This document shows positions 6,906 through 13,456 of a stretch of 14,330 bases of DNA, one piece after another. The stretch spans positions 1 through 14,330 of the forward strand of contig MTML01000091.1 of assembly GCA_002011215.1 (NCBI GenBank). Reading direction: 5' to 3'. This stretch comes from Archaeoglobus sp. JdFR-24. GTDB lineage: Archaea > Halobacteriota > Archaeoglobi > Archaeoglobales > Archaeoglobaceae. Position 1 is the stretch's first letter; every line of letters begins with the position of its first letter. The position numbers and the translations under genes were made by a program. Under the pieces are notes generated by a model that made no database searches, was not told the origin of the DNA, and saw only the letters and a program-made list of their open reading frames with translations.

Positions 6906-8150
6906 ATGCTGGAAAACAATTTTCTAAACAGTGAAGAGGAAATAAAGTTAAGAGAAGAAGTAAAGGATTTCGTAAACAGTGTAGATCCTGAACTTATCAG
7001 AAAAATGGATACGAATGAGATCGACTACCCATATGAGTTCCTGCACGAAGCAGCAAAAAGAAATCTTCTCGGACTGAGATTTCCAGAAGAACACGGTGGA
7101 AGGGGGTTGAGCTGGACTGCAGAAAGTGTTGCCATGGAAGAAGTTGGAGTTTTAGGAATGGGTCTGGGATGTTCGTATGCGATGGTGAGTATTGTCGGTG
7201 AGGCCATACACAGGTTTGGCAACGAATGGCAAAAGGAAGAGTTCCTTAAACCTATTATCAAGGGTAAAAAACTGTCTGCCGAGGGTCTTACTGAGCCGAG
7301 AGGTGGAAGTGACTTCTTCGGTACCACAACAAAGGCAGAGAAAAAGGGGAACTACTGGGTATTGAATGGTATGAAAAGATTTATCGCTGGCGGAAAAACT
7401 GCCGATTTTTACCTGATCTATGCCAGAACCGATTTCAATGCCCCCGGACATAAAGCCCTAACCGCTTTCATAGTAGAGAGAGAAATGGGTGTGGAAGTGG
7501 AAGAAGTCTATAATCTGCTTGGTTTCAGAGGAATGGGAACTTCAAGAATAGTCTTTAAGGATGTTGAGGTTCCTGACGAGTACAGAGTTGGTGAGCTAAA
7601 CGGAGCTCGAAAAATATTTAACAGGATGATGATTCCAGAGAGGCTCACCTCAGCCGCAGGGGCGATCGGAACTGCAAGAGCAGCTCTTGAAGTTGCGATA
7701 AACTATTCAACAAAAAGAAAAGCTTTTGGAACTCAGATAAGAAACTTCCAAGGTGTGAATTTTAAAGTAGCTGAATGTGTTGCCAAGCTCGATGCAGCCA
7801 GGGCCCTGGTTTATACCGCAGCTAAGGCATCCGATGCTTGTGACAGTGGATTAGCTGTTGATCCGAGAAGACTTGTCAGCGAGGCAAAATATCTCGCAAC
7901 GGAGTTTGGCTGGGAGATAGTCAATGAGGCGATGCAAATAATGGGTGGAATAGGCTATACGCATGTTTATCCGATAGAAAGGTTGCTAAGAGATATGCGA
8001 CTTGCTCCGATATGGACAGGAAGTAACGAGATAATGAAGTTGCTCATACAGCATGAGACTTACAAAATGATGGGGTTGCCATCTAAGGACAGAAATATCG
8101 AAAAGGATGCAAACGACTGGTATAAAGAGGTTGAGAAGGTCTTTGAGTGA
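6906..8150 (+). CDS. Acyl-CoA dehydrogenase, isovaleryl-CoA-dehydrogenase-like active site
   Basis: This soluble, full-length (414 residues) FAD flavoenzyme oxidises an acyl-CoA thioester to the 2,3-enoyl-CoA and passes electrons to ETF. The N-terminal helical domain is at about 8-123, and the middle beta domain opens with the family signature GLTEPRGGSD (127-136). The C-terminal helical domain holds the FAD-binding RKAFGTQIRNFQ (271-282) and QIMGGIGY (344-351). The usual catalytic Glu of medium- and short-chain enzymes (IYEGT) is replaced here by Thr371 (IWTGSNEI). Glu245 in IPERLTSAAG falls where isovaleryl-CoA and long-chain dehydrogenases carry their base. A branched or long acyl substrate is therefore favoured, but not proven. 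The MerR gene and palindrome upstream suggest substrate-dependent control; no ETF or thiolase gene is next to it. Confidence 0.93.
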   Translation: MLENNFLNSEEEIKLREEVKDFVNSVDPELIRKMDTNEIDYPYEFLHEAAKRNLLGLRFPEEHGGRGLSWTAESVAMEEVGVLGMGLGCSYAMVSIVGEAIHRFGNEWQKEEFLKPIIKGKKLSAEGLTEPRGGSDFFGTTTKAEKKGNYWVLNGMKRFIAGGKTADFYLIYARTDFNAPGHKALTAFIVEREMGVEVEEVYNLLGFRGMGTSRIVFKDVEVPDEYRVGELNGARKIFNRMMIPERLTSAAGAIGTARAALEVAINYSTKRKAFGTQIRNFQGVNFKVAECVAKLDAARALVYTAAKASDACDSGLAVDPRRLVSEAKYLATEFGWEIVNEAMQIMGGIGYTHVYPIERLLRDMRLAPIWTGSNEIMKLLIQHETYKMMGLPSKDRNIEKDANDWYKEVEKVFE

Positions 8151-8172
8151 ATATGGCCCTTGAATTCAGTAC

Positions 8173-8186
8173 TTTTTTAATTTTTT
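8173..8186 (+). terminator. Oligo-T terminator after acyl-CoA dehydrogenase
   Basis: Two runs of six T separated by AA occur about 22 bases after the stop codon. Confidence 0.5.
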
Positions 8187-8232
8187 GAGTTCTATTTTCA
8201 CTGTGATTTGGCCAAATATATTATTTTGAAGA

Positions 8233-8270
8233 TTATTAGATGTTATTAGATGTTCAGATATTATCAGACG
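8233..8270. repeat. Short tandem repeat TTATTAGATG, two exact copies plus a diverged third
   Basis: TTATTAGATG occurs at 8233-8242 and 8243-8252. TTATCAGACG, with 8 of 10 matching, follows at 8261-8270 after eight bases. The 10-bp period is close to one helical turn. It lies in the 262-bp gap before the exchanger gene, which otherwise holds AT-rich sequence and TATA-like boxes near 8297-8306 and 8372-8383. Confidence 0.6.
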
Positions 8271-8383
8271 TGAACTAAATCCCAGAAGTTTAACAAAATA
8301 TTTAAGTAGACGACCCGATCTGGAGGGGATAGAGTTTCAAAATACAACCTATGATAGTATAGATGAATGCCAATAAAATATAG

Positions 8384-8413
8384 CATGGAGGTAATACACA
8401 TGGAGGTAATACA
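8384..8413 (+). repeat. Tandem 15-bp duplication carrying the Shine-Dalgarno site of the exchanger gene
   Basis: CATGGAGGTAATACA is present twice with no gap. Each copy has an ATG and a GGAGGT core. The second GGAGGT (8402-8407) lies eight bases before the TTG start at 8416. The first (8387-8392) lies seven bases before ATG 8400. That ATG opens a seven-codon frame (MEVIQFD) ending with TAG at 8421-8423, overlapping the exchanger start in another frame. Confidence 0.85.
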
Positions 8414-8415
8414 GT

Positions 8416-9402
8416 TTGATTAGTCATATTGCCAGCATTTTCTTCGGAATGGTTGTTGTTTTCATTGCAGCACTTTTATTTGTGAACGCAATAGAGTATC
8501 TTGCGTTTGTATTTGAAATGGGAGGATCATTTGTTGGTGCTATTCTCTCACCCCTTTTCACATCTCTTCCAGAAATGATTGTATTCATTGTAGCAGTATT
8601 TTTTTCTGGTGCAGCAAGCGGAGAAGAGATTGGAATTGGAACTATTTTTGGACAACCATTCATGGCATCGAGCCTCTCGTACGGTCTTGTCGGTATTTCA
8701 GTGCTGATTGGATTTTATTTAAAGAAAAGAGATGATTTAGTACTTGAAGTGGATAAATCTCTTGTGATTCCCTATGCAGTAATTTCAGTAGCCTTCCCTT
8801 TAACCCTTGTTCCGGCATTTTTTGGTTATCATCTTTTCTTTGGAATTCTGTTTTTGCTGATTTACCTTGGTTATGTGGTTTTGATGTACAAAAAAGGCAT
8901 GTCTGAAAAGATTGATGGTGCTGAGAAACCATACATATGTAGATTGATTCCCAACAGGAATCTTGGAGGTATTATTCAATTAATTGCAGCGGTAATCCTG
9001 CTTTATTACGGCTCCCATGAGCTCGTTAATTCTGTAGATGGTATTTCAAAAGAGATTGGTGTGAGTGCTCTCGGCCTTGCCCTGATTATAATCCCGGCAG
9101 CTACTGCAATTCCTGAAACAGCTAGTGCCCTTATATGGAGTTACAGAGGAAGAGATACCTTGAGTGTTGCATCATTAATAGGTGAGAAGGTTCTTTATTC
9201 AACATTTTATCCAGGAATTGGCCTTCTTGTCACATCCTGGGTACTTGATGTTCACGCATATATGAGTGTTGCAGGTACCTTTATTATATCACTGTTACTG
9301 CTCGGATTTGTGATGAGACAGAGGATTCCATGGTGGGGATTGTGCTCAGGGCTCGTGTTTTTTGTGTTCTATTCTGTCCTTGTGCTGGTGTATCATGTTT
9401 AG
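8416..9402 (+). CDS. Divergent CaCA-family (sodium/calcium exchanger-like) membrane protein
   Basis: The 328-residue polytopic membrane protein has about ten hydrophobic helices in two homologous halves, as in the Ca2+/cation antiporter family (PF01699). The alpha-1 repeat is around TSLPEMIVFIVA (49-60) with Glu53, and the alpha-2 repeat around ATAIPETASALI (229-240) with Glu234. These acidic residues bind the cation in the family. The usual GNxxGSN half of each repeat is altered: GTIFGQPFMAS (75-85) and ASLIGEKVLYS (252-262). Ion specificity may therefore differ from Na+/Ca2+ exchange. The start is TTG 8416, chosen because of the GGAGGT eight bases upstream; the next ATG (residue 12) has no such site. 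It appears to be a single-gene unit. Confidence 0.82.
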   Translation: MISHIASIFFGMVVVFIAALLFVNAIEYLAFVFEMGGSFVGAILSPLFTSLPEMIVFIVAVFFSGAASGEEIGIGTIFGQPFMASSLSYGLVGISVLIGFYLKKRDDLVLEVDKSLVIPYAVISVAFPLTLVPAFFGYHLFFGILFLLIYLGYVVLMYKKGMSEKIDGAEKPYICRLIPNRNLGGIIQLIAAVILLYYGSHELVNSVDGISKEIGVSALGLALIIIPAATAIPETASALIWSYRGRDTLSVASLIGEKVLYSTFYPGIGLLVTSWVLDVHAYMSVAGTFIISLLLLGFVMRQRIPWWGLCSGLVFFVFYSVLVLVYHV

Positions 9403-9451
9403 TCTTAATTTTCCAAAGATTTGCGAACAGTTTTAATAGCAAACTAAAAAC

Positions 9452-9462
9452 ATATTAATAAT
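9452..9462 (+). promoter_or_regulatory. TATA-like box for the zinc-ribbon microprotein
   Basis: ATATTAATAAT is centred 25 bp before ATG 9482, so the message is predicted to be leaderless. No Shine-Dalgarno site is present. Confidence 0.5.
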
Positions 9463-9481
9463 CTTTAACTAAATTTTTATC

Positions 9482-9601
9482 ATGGCTAAGAAAGCAGTGT
9501 GCGGAATCTGTGGTCATGAATGGGATGTTTGGGAGATAACCGAATCTTCACTTTGCTGTCCCAAGTGTAAAGCTGAAAGTGTTGAAATAATGCCAAAATA
9601 A
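9482..9601 (+). CDS. Zinc-ribbon microprotein, 39 residues
   Basis: A short ORF encodes a 39-residue protein with Cys7-x2-Cys10 and Cys26-x2-Cys29 knuckles (VCGICGHEW and CCPKCKAES), plus an extra Cys25. The spacing and CGHEW/CPKC context are those of a single zinc-ribbon or rubredoxin-like knuckle pair with almost nothing else attached. It fills the gap between the exchanger and the tRNA-Leu gene and has its own TATA-like box at the leaderless distance. The role is unknown; such tiny ribbons may bind nucleic acid or act as subunits of a larger complex. A chance ORF is unlikely given the two clean knuckles and the promoter. Confidence 0.78.
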   Translation: MAKKAVCGICGHEWDVWEITESSLCCPKCKAESVEIMPK

Positions 9602-9746
9602 GATACGAATCTGCTTGGCCATTAATTCCTTTTAAAACTGATCTTTTATGTACCAAAAGTGAAGAGTTTAAATGCACCACAACCTTCATAAAGTTTAACT
9701 GATGAGATATGCGTACAAGTACCTAATCTGTCCTCTTGTTTCCCTT

Positions 9747-9830
9747 GCGGAGGTTGCCGAGTCAGGAAAAGGCGCTGGATTTAGGGTCCAGTCCCGAAGG
9801 GGTCCGAGGGTTCAAATCCCTCCCTCCGCA
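9747..9830 (+). tRNA. tRNA-Leu (anticodon UAG)
   Basis: The acceptor stem GCGGAGG (9747-9753) pairs with CCTCCGC (9823-9829), with discriminator A 9830 and no encoded CCA. The anticodon stem CTGGA/TCCAG (9775-9779/9787-9791) encloses the loop TTTAGGG, with anticodon TAG at 9782-9784, reading CUA codons. A long variable arm (CCCGAAGGGG) marks a class II tRNA, as expected for Leu. The T arm is GAGGG-TTCAAAT-CCCTC. No intron. Confidence 0.97.
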
Positions 9831-9920
9831 TCAGAGCGTTCTTGTCGGAGGGACTTTACCAAAGAAGCTTTGAAAATAACTTTAGCCACTTTATTTTCAT
9901 CCATAGCTGAACATATTAAC

Positions 9921-9936
9921 GAGAATTGATATTCTC
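9921..9936. other. Hairpin between the convergent tRNA genes
   Basis: GAGAAT-TGAT-ATTCTC gives a 6-bp stem with a four-base loop in the 149-bp gap between tRNA-Leu and tRNA-Ala. It may help end transcription from one or both sides. T-runs on both strands nearby fit this. Nothing else is evident in the gap. Confidence 0.35.
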
Positions 9937-9979
9937 ATAGGTTTTCACTCTACGTGTAACAAACTAATAAAATATCAAG

Positions 9980-10052
9980 TGGACCGGTGGGGATTTGAAC
10001 CCCAGGCCTCCGCCATGCCAAGGCGGCGCTCTTCCAGCTGAGCTACCGGCCC
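9980..10052 (-). tRNA. tRNA-Ala (anticodon GGC)
   Basis: On the minus strand the acceptor GGGCCGG pairs with CCGGTCC, including the G3:U70 wobble that is the identity element of alanine tRNAs. The anticodon stem CCGCC/GGCGG encloses TTGGCAT, with anticodon GGC (10017-10019 on the plus strand). The T arm is TGGGG-TTCAAAT-CCCCA, the discriminator is A and no CCA is encoded. It reads GCC and GCU codons. It is convergent with tRNA-Leu. Confidence 0.97.
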
Positions 10053-10316
10053 TAAGTTCCTTTCAATACAAACCAAGCTTCCAAGCATTCTACTCCAGGT
10101 TTGTTTATGAATCTTACGGTAGAATTTGTAAAATTTACTTTGGATAACTTATACCTAATGTTCCAGCCCCTATTCAAAATATTACATAATCGCCCCCACA
10201 ACTCCCCCACCAACTCGACCATAACAGGCTATATAGATATCAGAGACGTAGTTTCAACTAATCAGCTTAAACTGGTAACATATATTCCTCATCCTCAGAT
10301 CATTCAGACGACAAAA
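10053..10316. other. Intergenic region between tRNA-Ala and asd, no gene recognised
   Basis: An open frame runs from 10101 into asd, but its translation upstream of 10347 does not look like protein and is not part of the dehydrogenase family. A C-rich stretch (about 10191-10213) stands out from the AT-rich surroundings. The segment must also carry the upstream promoter of the minus-strand tRNA-Ala gene, for which no clear TATA box was found. Confidence 0.4.
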
Positions 10317-10325
10317 TTTTTAAAA
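10317..10325 (+). promoter_or_regulatory. TATA-like box for asd
   Basis: TTTTTAAAA is centred 26 bp before ATG 10347. There is no Shine-Dalgarno site, which predicts a leaderless message and supports the chosen start over the far upstream ATG at 10101. Confidence 0.55.
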
Positions 10326-10346
10326 CAAATGCTGATTTTGGTTTTC

Positions 10347-11381
10347 ATGAGAAAATATAAGGCAGCAGTTCTTGGTGCAACCGGAATGGTGGGCCAGAAA
10401 TTCATACAGATGCTTGATAGTCACAAGTGGTTCAAGATAACATCTCTTGCCGCTTCTGAAAGAAGAATTGGAAAATATTATGGTGACGAGGTTGAATGGA
10501 AAGTTTCTGCAAACATACCGGATAGTGTCAAAGATCTGGAAATGGTAGCAATGGATCCAAAAAAGGTTGATGCTGACATTGTTTTTTCTGCGCTCCCAAG
10601 TGATACAGCAAAGAAAGTTGAAAAGGATTTTGCTGTCAGCGGATTTGTTGTTGCAAGCAATGCTTCAGCCTATAGAATGGACGAAGATGTTCCTCTTATT
10701 ATTCCTGAGGTGAATCCTGATCATCTAGGTTTAATTGAAATACAGAAAAAAAACCGGGGTTGGGATGGATTTATCGTCACCAATCCCAATTGTACAACCA
10801 TTGTCTTGGTAATTAGCTTAAAGCCACTTATGGATTTGGGTCTGAAAAATGTGTTTGTTGCTTCGATGCAGGCTTTGAGTGGTGCAGGATATCCAGGAGT
10901 TCCTTCACTGGCAATAACCGACAATGTGATTCCTTTTATTAAAGGAGAGGAAGAAAAGGTTGAGAATGAACCTTTAAAGCTTTTGGGTAAATTTAATGGC
11001 ACTTCAGTTGAGGATGCTCCTATAAAAGTATCAGCATCATGTCACCGTGTCCCAGTGATTGATGGTCATACTGAGGCTGTGTGGGCCGAATTCGGCAGAA
11101 ACATCTCAGTTGAAGAAGTTGTAGATGCTTTTGAATCTCTGAAACCGCTGGATTTGCCAACATCCCCTGAAAAAGTTATAATCGTTAGAGATGAGCCTGA
11201 CCGGCCTCAACCAAGACTTGACAGAGATGAAGGAAAAGGGATGAGTATCACTGTTGGAAGGATAAGGAATGATAAAGAGAACTCAATCAAGTATATTGTG
11301 CTCGGACACAACACCATAAGAGGAGCTGCAGGAGCAAGCATTTTGAATGCTGAACTTATGATTACGGAAAAATTAATATAA
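10347..11381 (+). CDS. asd: Aspartate-semialdehyde dehydrogenase
   Basis: This enzyme (EC 1.2.1.11) reduces aspartyl-4-phosphate to aspartate-4-semialdehyde with NADPH, the branch step toward threonine, methionine, isoleucine and lysine. The 344-residue protein starts with the Rossmann loop [10 protein letters not shown] (8-17). It has the catalytic Cys149 in TNPNCTT and the His241 region [13 protein letters not shown] (234-246), with [10 protein letters not shown] (175-184) typical of the archaeal/fungal-type enzyme. The frame is open back to 10101, but homology starts at [13 protein letters not shown] and a TATA-like box lies 26 bp before this ATG, so 10347 is the start. alba follows after 47 bp with its own Shine-Dalgarno site and a TATA-like box overlapping the asd stop. 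Confidence 0.95.
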   Translation: MRKYKAAVLGATGMVGQKFIQMLDSHKWFKITSLAASERRIGKYYGDEVEWKVSANIPDSVKDLEMVAMDPKKVDADIVFSALPSDTAKKVEKDFAVSGFVVASNASAYRMDEDVPLIIPEVNPDHLGLIEIQKKNRGWDGFIVTNPNCTTIVLVISLKPLMDLGLKNVFVASMQALSGAGYPGVPSLAITDNVIPFIKGEEEKVENEPLKLLGKFNGTSVEDAPIKVSASCHRVPVIDGHTEAVWAEFGRNISVEEVVDAFESLKPLDLPTSPEKVIIVRDEPDRPQPRLDRDEGKGMSITVGRIRNDKENSIKYIVLGHNTIRGAAGASILNAELMITEKLI

Positions 11382-11421
11382 CATTAAGTAGGGTTGCAAT
11401 TCACCGAAAAACAAGGGGGGT
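11373..11421 (+). promoter_or_regulatory. TATA-like box and Shine-Dalgarno site for alba
   Basis: TTAATATAA at 11373-11381 overlaps the asd stop codon and predicts initiation near 11402. GGGGGGT at 11415-11421 is a G-rich ribosome-binding site seven bases before ATG 11429. The TATAAAAG at 11421-11428 is too near the start codon to act as its promoter. Confidence 0.4.
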
Positions 11422-11428
11422 ATAAAAG

Positions 11429-11698
11429 ATGGCCGAGAATGCAGTGTTTGTTGGAAATAAGCCGGTTATGAACTATGTTCTGGCAGTTCTGACGCAGTTT
11501 AACAGCGGAATTAAGGAGGTTTCTGTTAAAGCGAGAGGAAGGGCAATCAGCAGAGCCGTTGATGTTGCAGAGATTGTCAGAAAGCGCTTTTTGCCAGATG
11601 TTGAAGTTAAAGATATTCAGATCTCTACTGAAAAGGTAGAGAGTGAGCAGGGAGAAGCAAATGTATCTGCCATTGAGATTACATTAGCTAAGAAATAA
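11429..11698 (+). CDS. alba: Alba, archaeal chromatin/RNA-binding protein
   Basis: This 89-residue protein is the full length of the Alba family (PF01918). It is a dimeric nucleic-acid-binding protein that coats DNA and also binds RNA. Hallmarks are [19 protein letters not shown] (7-25), the [22 protein letters not shown] segment (35-56) and the C-terminal strand [10 protein letters not shown]. Lys11 in GNKPVMNY lies in the DNA-contacting loop where Sulfolobus Alba has two adjacent lysines (GKKP), one of them acetylated; here the first is Asn10. Such a gene is diagnostic of an archaeal chromosome. A G-rich Shine-Dalgarno site supports the ATG start. Confidence 0.96.
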   Translation: MAENAVFVGNKPVMNYVLAVLTQFNSGIKEVSVKARGRAISRAVDVAEIVRKRFLPDVEVKDIQISTEKVESEQGEANVSAIEITLAKK

Positions 11699-11958
11699 GC
11701 CCGGATTCTAAAACTTTTGATTTGAATACTGCAATTATCCAGATATTTATTTTTAACTATTTTAACTGTATATTCAGTTCTGATGTCTGGTTTCCAGTAT
11801 TTTTCCAATAATAAATTCCAGAATCTACCCTGTCGCAAACAGCAAAATAATATTTTTGAGATATCGAATTAAAAAGTATAAAAGGAGTTCACGAACAAAT
11901 ATCGTCGATCACCAAACACCAGCTCCAGATGCCGTCTTAAAATTCCAAAAACACAAAA
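11699..11958. other. Intergenic region between alba and pgk
   Basis: About 260 bases of AT-rich sequence with no credible ORF. T-rich runs around 11747-11762 may end alba transcription. A TATA-like block (AAAAAGTATAAAAGG, about 11871-11885) points to a possible promoter roughly 110 bases before pgk, without a recognisable gene after it. Confidence 0.4.
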
Positions 11959-11968
11959 TTTTTTAAAT
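11959..11968 (+). promoter_or_regulatory. TATA-like box for pgk
   Basis: TTTTTTAAAT is centred 26 bp before ATG 11990. With no Shine-Dalgarno site this predicts a leaderless message and favours ATG 11990 over the adjacent TTG 11987. Confidence 0.5.
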
Positions 11969-11989
11969 TCTCCATTTAAGTAATGTTTG

Positions 11990-13216
11990 ATGATTGAGGG
12001 TTTACCCACTCTTGATGATGTTAACTCTTCTGGAAAGAATATCCTTTTGAGGGTCGACATAAATGCACCAATAGTGAACTCAACTATTCTCGATACAACA
12101 AGATTCGAAAGTCACCTTTCCACACTCAGAGAGCTTGAAGGGTGTAAGGTGGTCATTCTTGCTCACCAGAGCAGGCCAGGCAAAAAAGATTTTACACCTC
12201 TTGAGGCCCACGCAGAGGTTCTATCAAAGCTCCTTGGGAGAGAAGTCGAATACATAGACGAGGTGTTCGGAAGGTGTGCAATAGATAAAATAAAGAGTAT
12301 GAAGCATGGTTACCTTTTACTCGAAAACGTCAGATATTATGCCGAGGAAACTCTCAAAAGAGATCCGGAGGGGCATTCAACTTCAATGATAGTCAGCAGA
12401 CTCTCTCCCTTGTTCGACCTTTACGTTAATGATGCCTTTTCAGCCTCACATCGCAGTCAGGCATCACTTGTAGGTTTCCCGCCTGTATTACCATCCGTTG
12501 CTGGAAGGCTTGTGGAAAAAGAAGTTACGGCTCTCTCCAAGGCTCTTAAAAGCAGAGATGATAAGATTTTCATATTGGGAGGAGCGAAGATTGAGGATTC
12601 AGTAAAGGTTATGAAAAACGTTCTTACCAAAAATATAGCGAAAAAGGTTGCTATCACAGGAGTGGTTGCAAACTATTTTCTGATGCTTGAAGGGAAGAAT
12701 ATAGGTGAGATCAACAGGAAAATCGTAGAGGAGAACAAGAATGGTGTGAATGATGAAGAGATGCTTCGGATCCTTAAGGAATATCGTGAGAAAATAATCC
12801 TTCCCATAGATTTTGGTGTAGATATGGGTGGAAAACGGGAAGATATAGATGTCGATAGCTTCGATGGAGAAGGAAGAATAATGGATATTGGTGTTGATTC
12901 AATTTCAGTGCTTGCAGAAGAGATTCAAAAATATGGTGTTGCTGTAATTAACGGCCCTGCCGGAGTTTTTGAAGATGAGAAATTCAGTCTTGGGACTTTT
13001 GAGGTTTTGAAATCAGTTTCGAAAGCTAAATTCTCAGTAGTTGGAGGAGGTCACATTTCAACTGCTGCAAGACTGATCGGAATTGAGAGGAAGATGAGTC
13101 ATGTGTCAACAGGTGGCGGAGCAAGTATAAGATTTTTAAGCGGTGAAAAGCTTCCCGCTCTTGAAGTGATAAAAGAGTACTGGCAAAAGAAATGGTCAAA
13201 AGAGATACCGTTATAA
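11990..13216 (+). CDS. pgk: Phosphoglycerate kinase
   Basis: This enzyme (EC 2.7.2.3) interconverts 1,3-bisphosphoglycerate plus ADP and 3-phosphoglycerate plus ATP in glycolysis/gluconeogenesis. The 408-residue two-lobe protein has the usual length for archaea. Substrate-binding motifs are LLRVDINAP (19-27), AHQSRPGKKD (58-67), LLENVRYYAEE (110-120) and NDAFSASHRSQAS (147-159). Nucleotide-binding motifs are LGGAKIEDS (196-204), NGPAGVFEDEKF (321-332), GGGHISTAA (352-360) and STGGGAS (373-379). The ATG at 11990 directly follows a TTG; the TATA distance favours the ATG. It is transcribed alone, and a hairpin lies about 70 bases past the stop. Confidence 0.96.
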   Translation: MIEGLPTLDDVNSSGKNILLRVDINAPIVNSTILDTTRFESHLSTLRELEGCKVVILAHQSRPGKKDFTPLEAHAEVLSKLLGREVEYIDEVFGRCAIDKIKSMKHGYLLLENVRYYAEETLKRDPEGHSTSMIVSRLSPLFDLYVNDAFSASHRSQASLVGFPPVLPSVAGRLVEKEVTALSKALKSRDDKIFILGGAKIEDSVKVMKNVLTKNIAKKVAITGVVANYFLMLEGKNIGEINRKIVEENKNGVNDEEMLRILKEYREKIILPIDFGVDMGGKREDIDVDSFDGEGRIMDIGVDSISVLAEEIQKYGVAVINGPAGVFEDEKFSLGTFEVLKSVSKAKFSVVGGGHISTAARLIGIERKMSHVSTGGGASIRFLSGEKLPALEVIKEYWQKKWSKEIPL

Positions 13217-13286
13217 GGCACAAGGAGCTGGGAATTAGAGCTGTATGCACGTGGTATGAAAGTGGAAAAACCCATCCCCTGCATCC

Positions 13287-13308
13287 CCTCACTAAAGTGA
13301 GGAGTTTT
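13287..13308 (+). terminator. Hairpin plus T-run after pgk (terminator or IS200/IS605-type end)
   Basis: CCTCAC-TAAA-GTGAGG forms a 6-bp stem with a tetraloop. It can be extended by a C-G pair after one mismatch, and TTTT follows at 13305-13308. It may simply end pgk transcription. The arrangement 'CATCCCC...stem...G-TTTTC' also recalls the right-end hairpin of IS200/IS605 elements, but no tnpA or tnpB remnant was recognised in the 240-base gap. Confidence 0.45.
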
Positions 13309-13456
13309 CGTAGCAACATTTTGTAACAAGCTGTCCTGTTTTTCAATGCTCATTTCTTAATATTCCTGCTTAATAATTTTAGTTTAATATTTCAAACTGT
13401 ATTCTCAATAAATCATATCGAGTATTCTCAACAAATCCAATCGGTAACTGCATACC

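Noticed and set aside
9697..9760. TGATGA (C-box-like) sequence hinting at a C/D box guide RNA before tRNA-Leu
   Set aside because: The base before it is not a purine, no D box (CTGA) occurs at the right distance, and the tRNA begins within the would-be RNA.
9702..9929. 75-residue open frame
   Set aside because: It runs straight through the tRNA-Leu gene, and its peptide reflects tRNA sequence rather than a protein.
10101..10346. 82-codon N-terminal extension of asd
   Set aside because: The translated stretch is unlike the dehydrogenase family, and a TATA-like box 26 bp before ATG 10347 places the transcript start after it.
11421..11428. TATAAAAG directly before alba
   Set aside because: It is too near the ATG (ends at the preceding base) to serve as the promoter of this start; it is probably just AT-rich spacing after the Shine-Dalgarno site.
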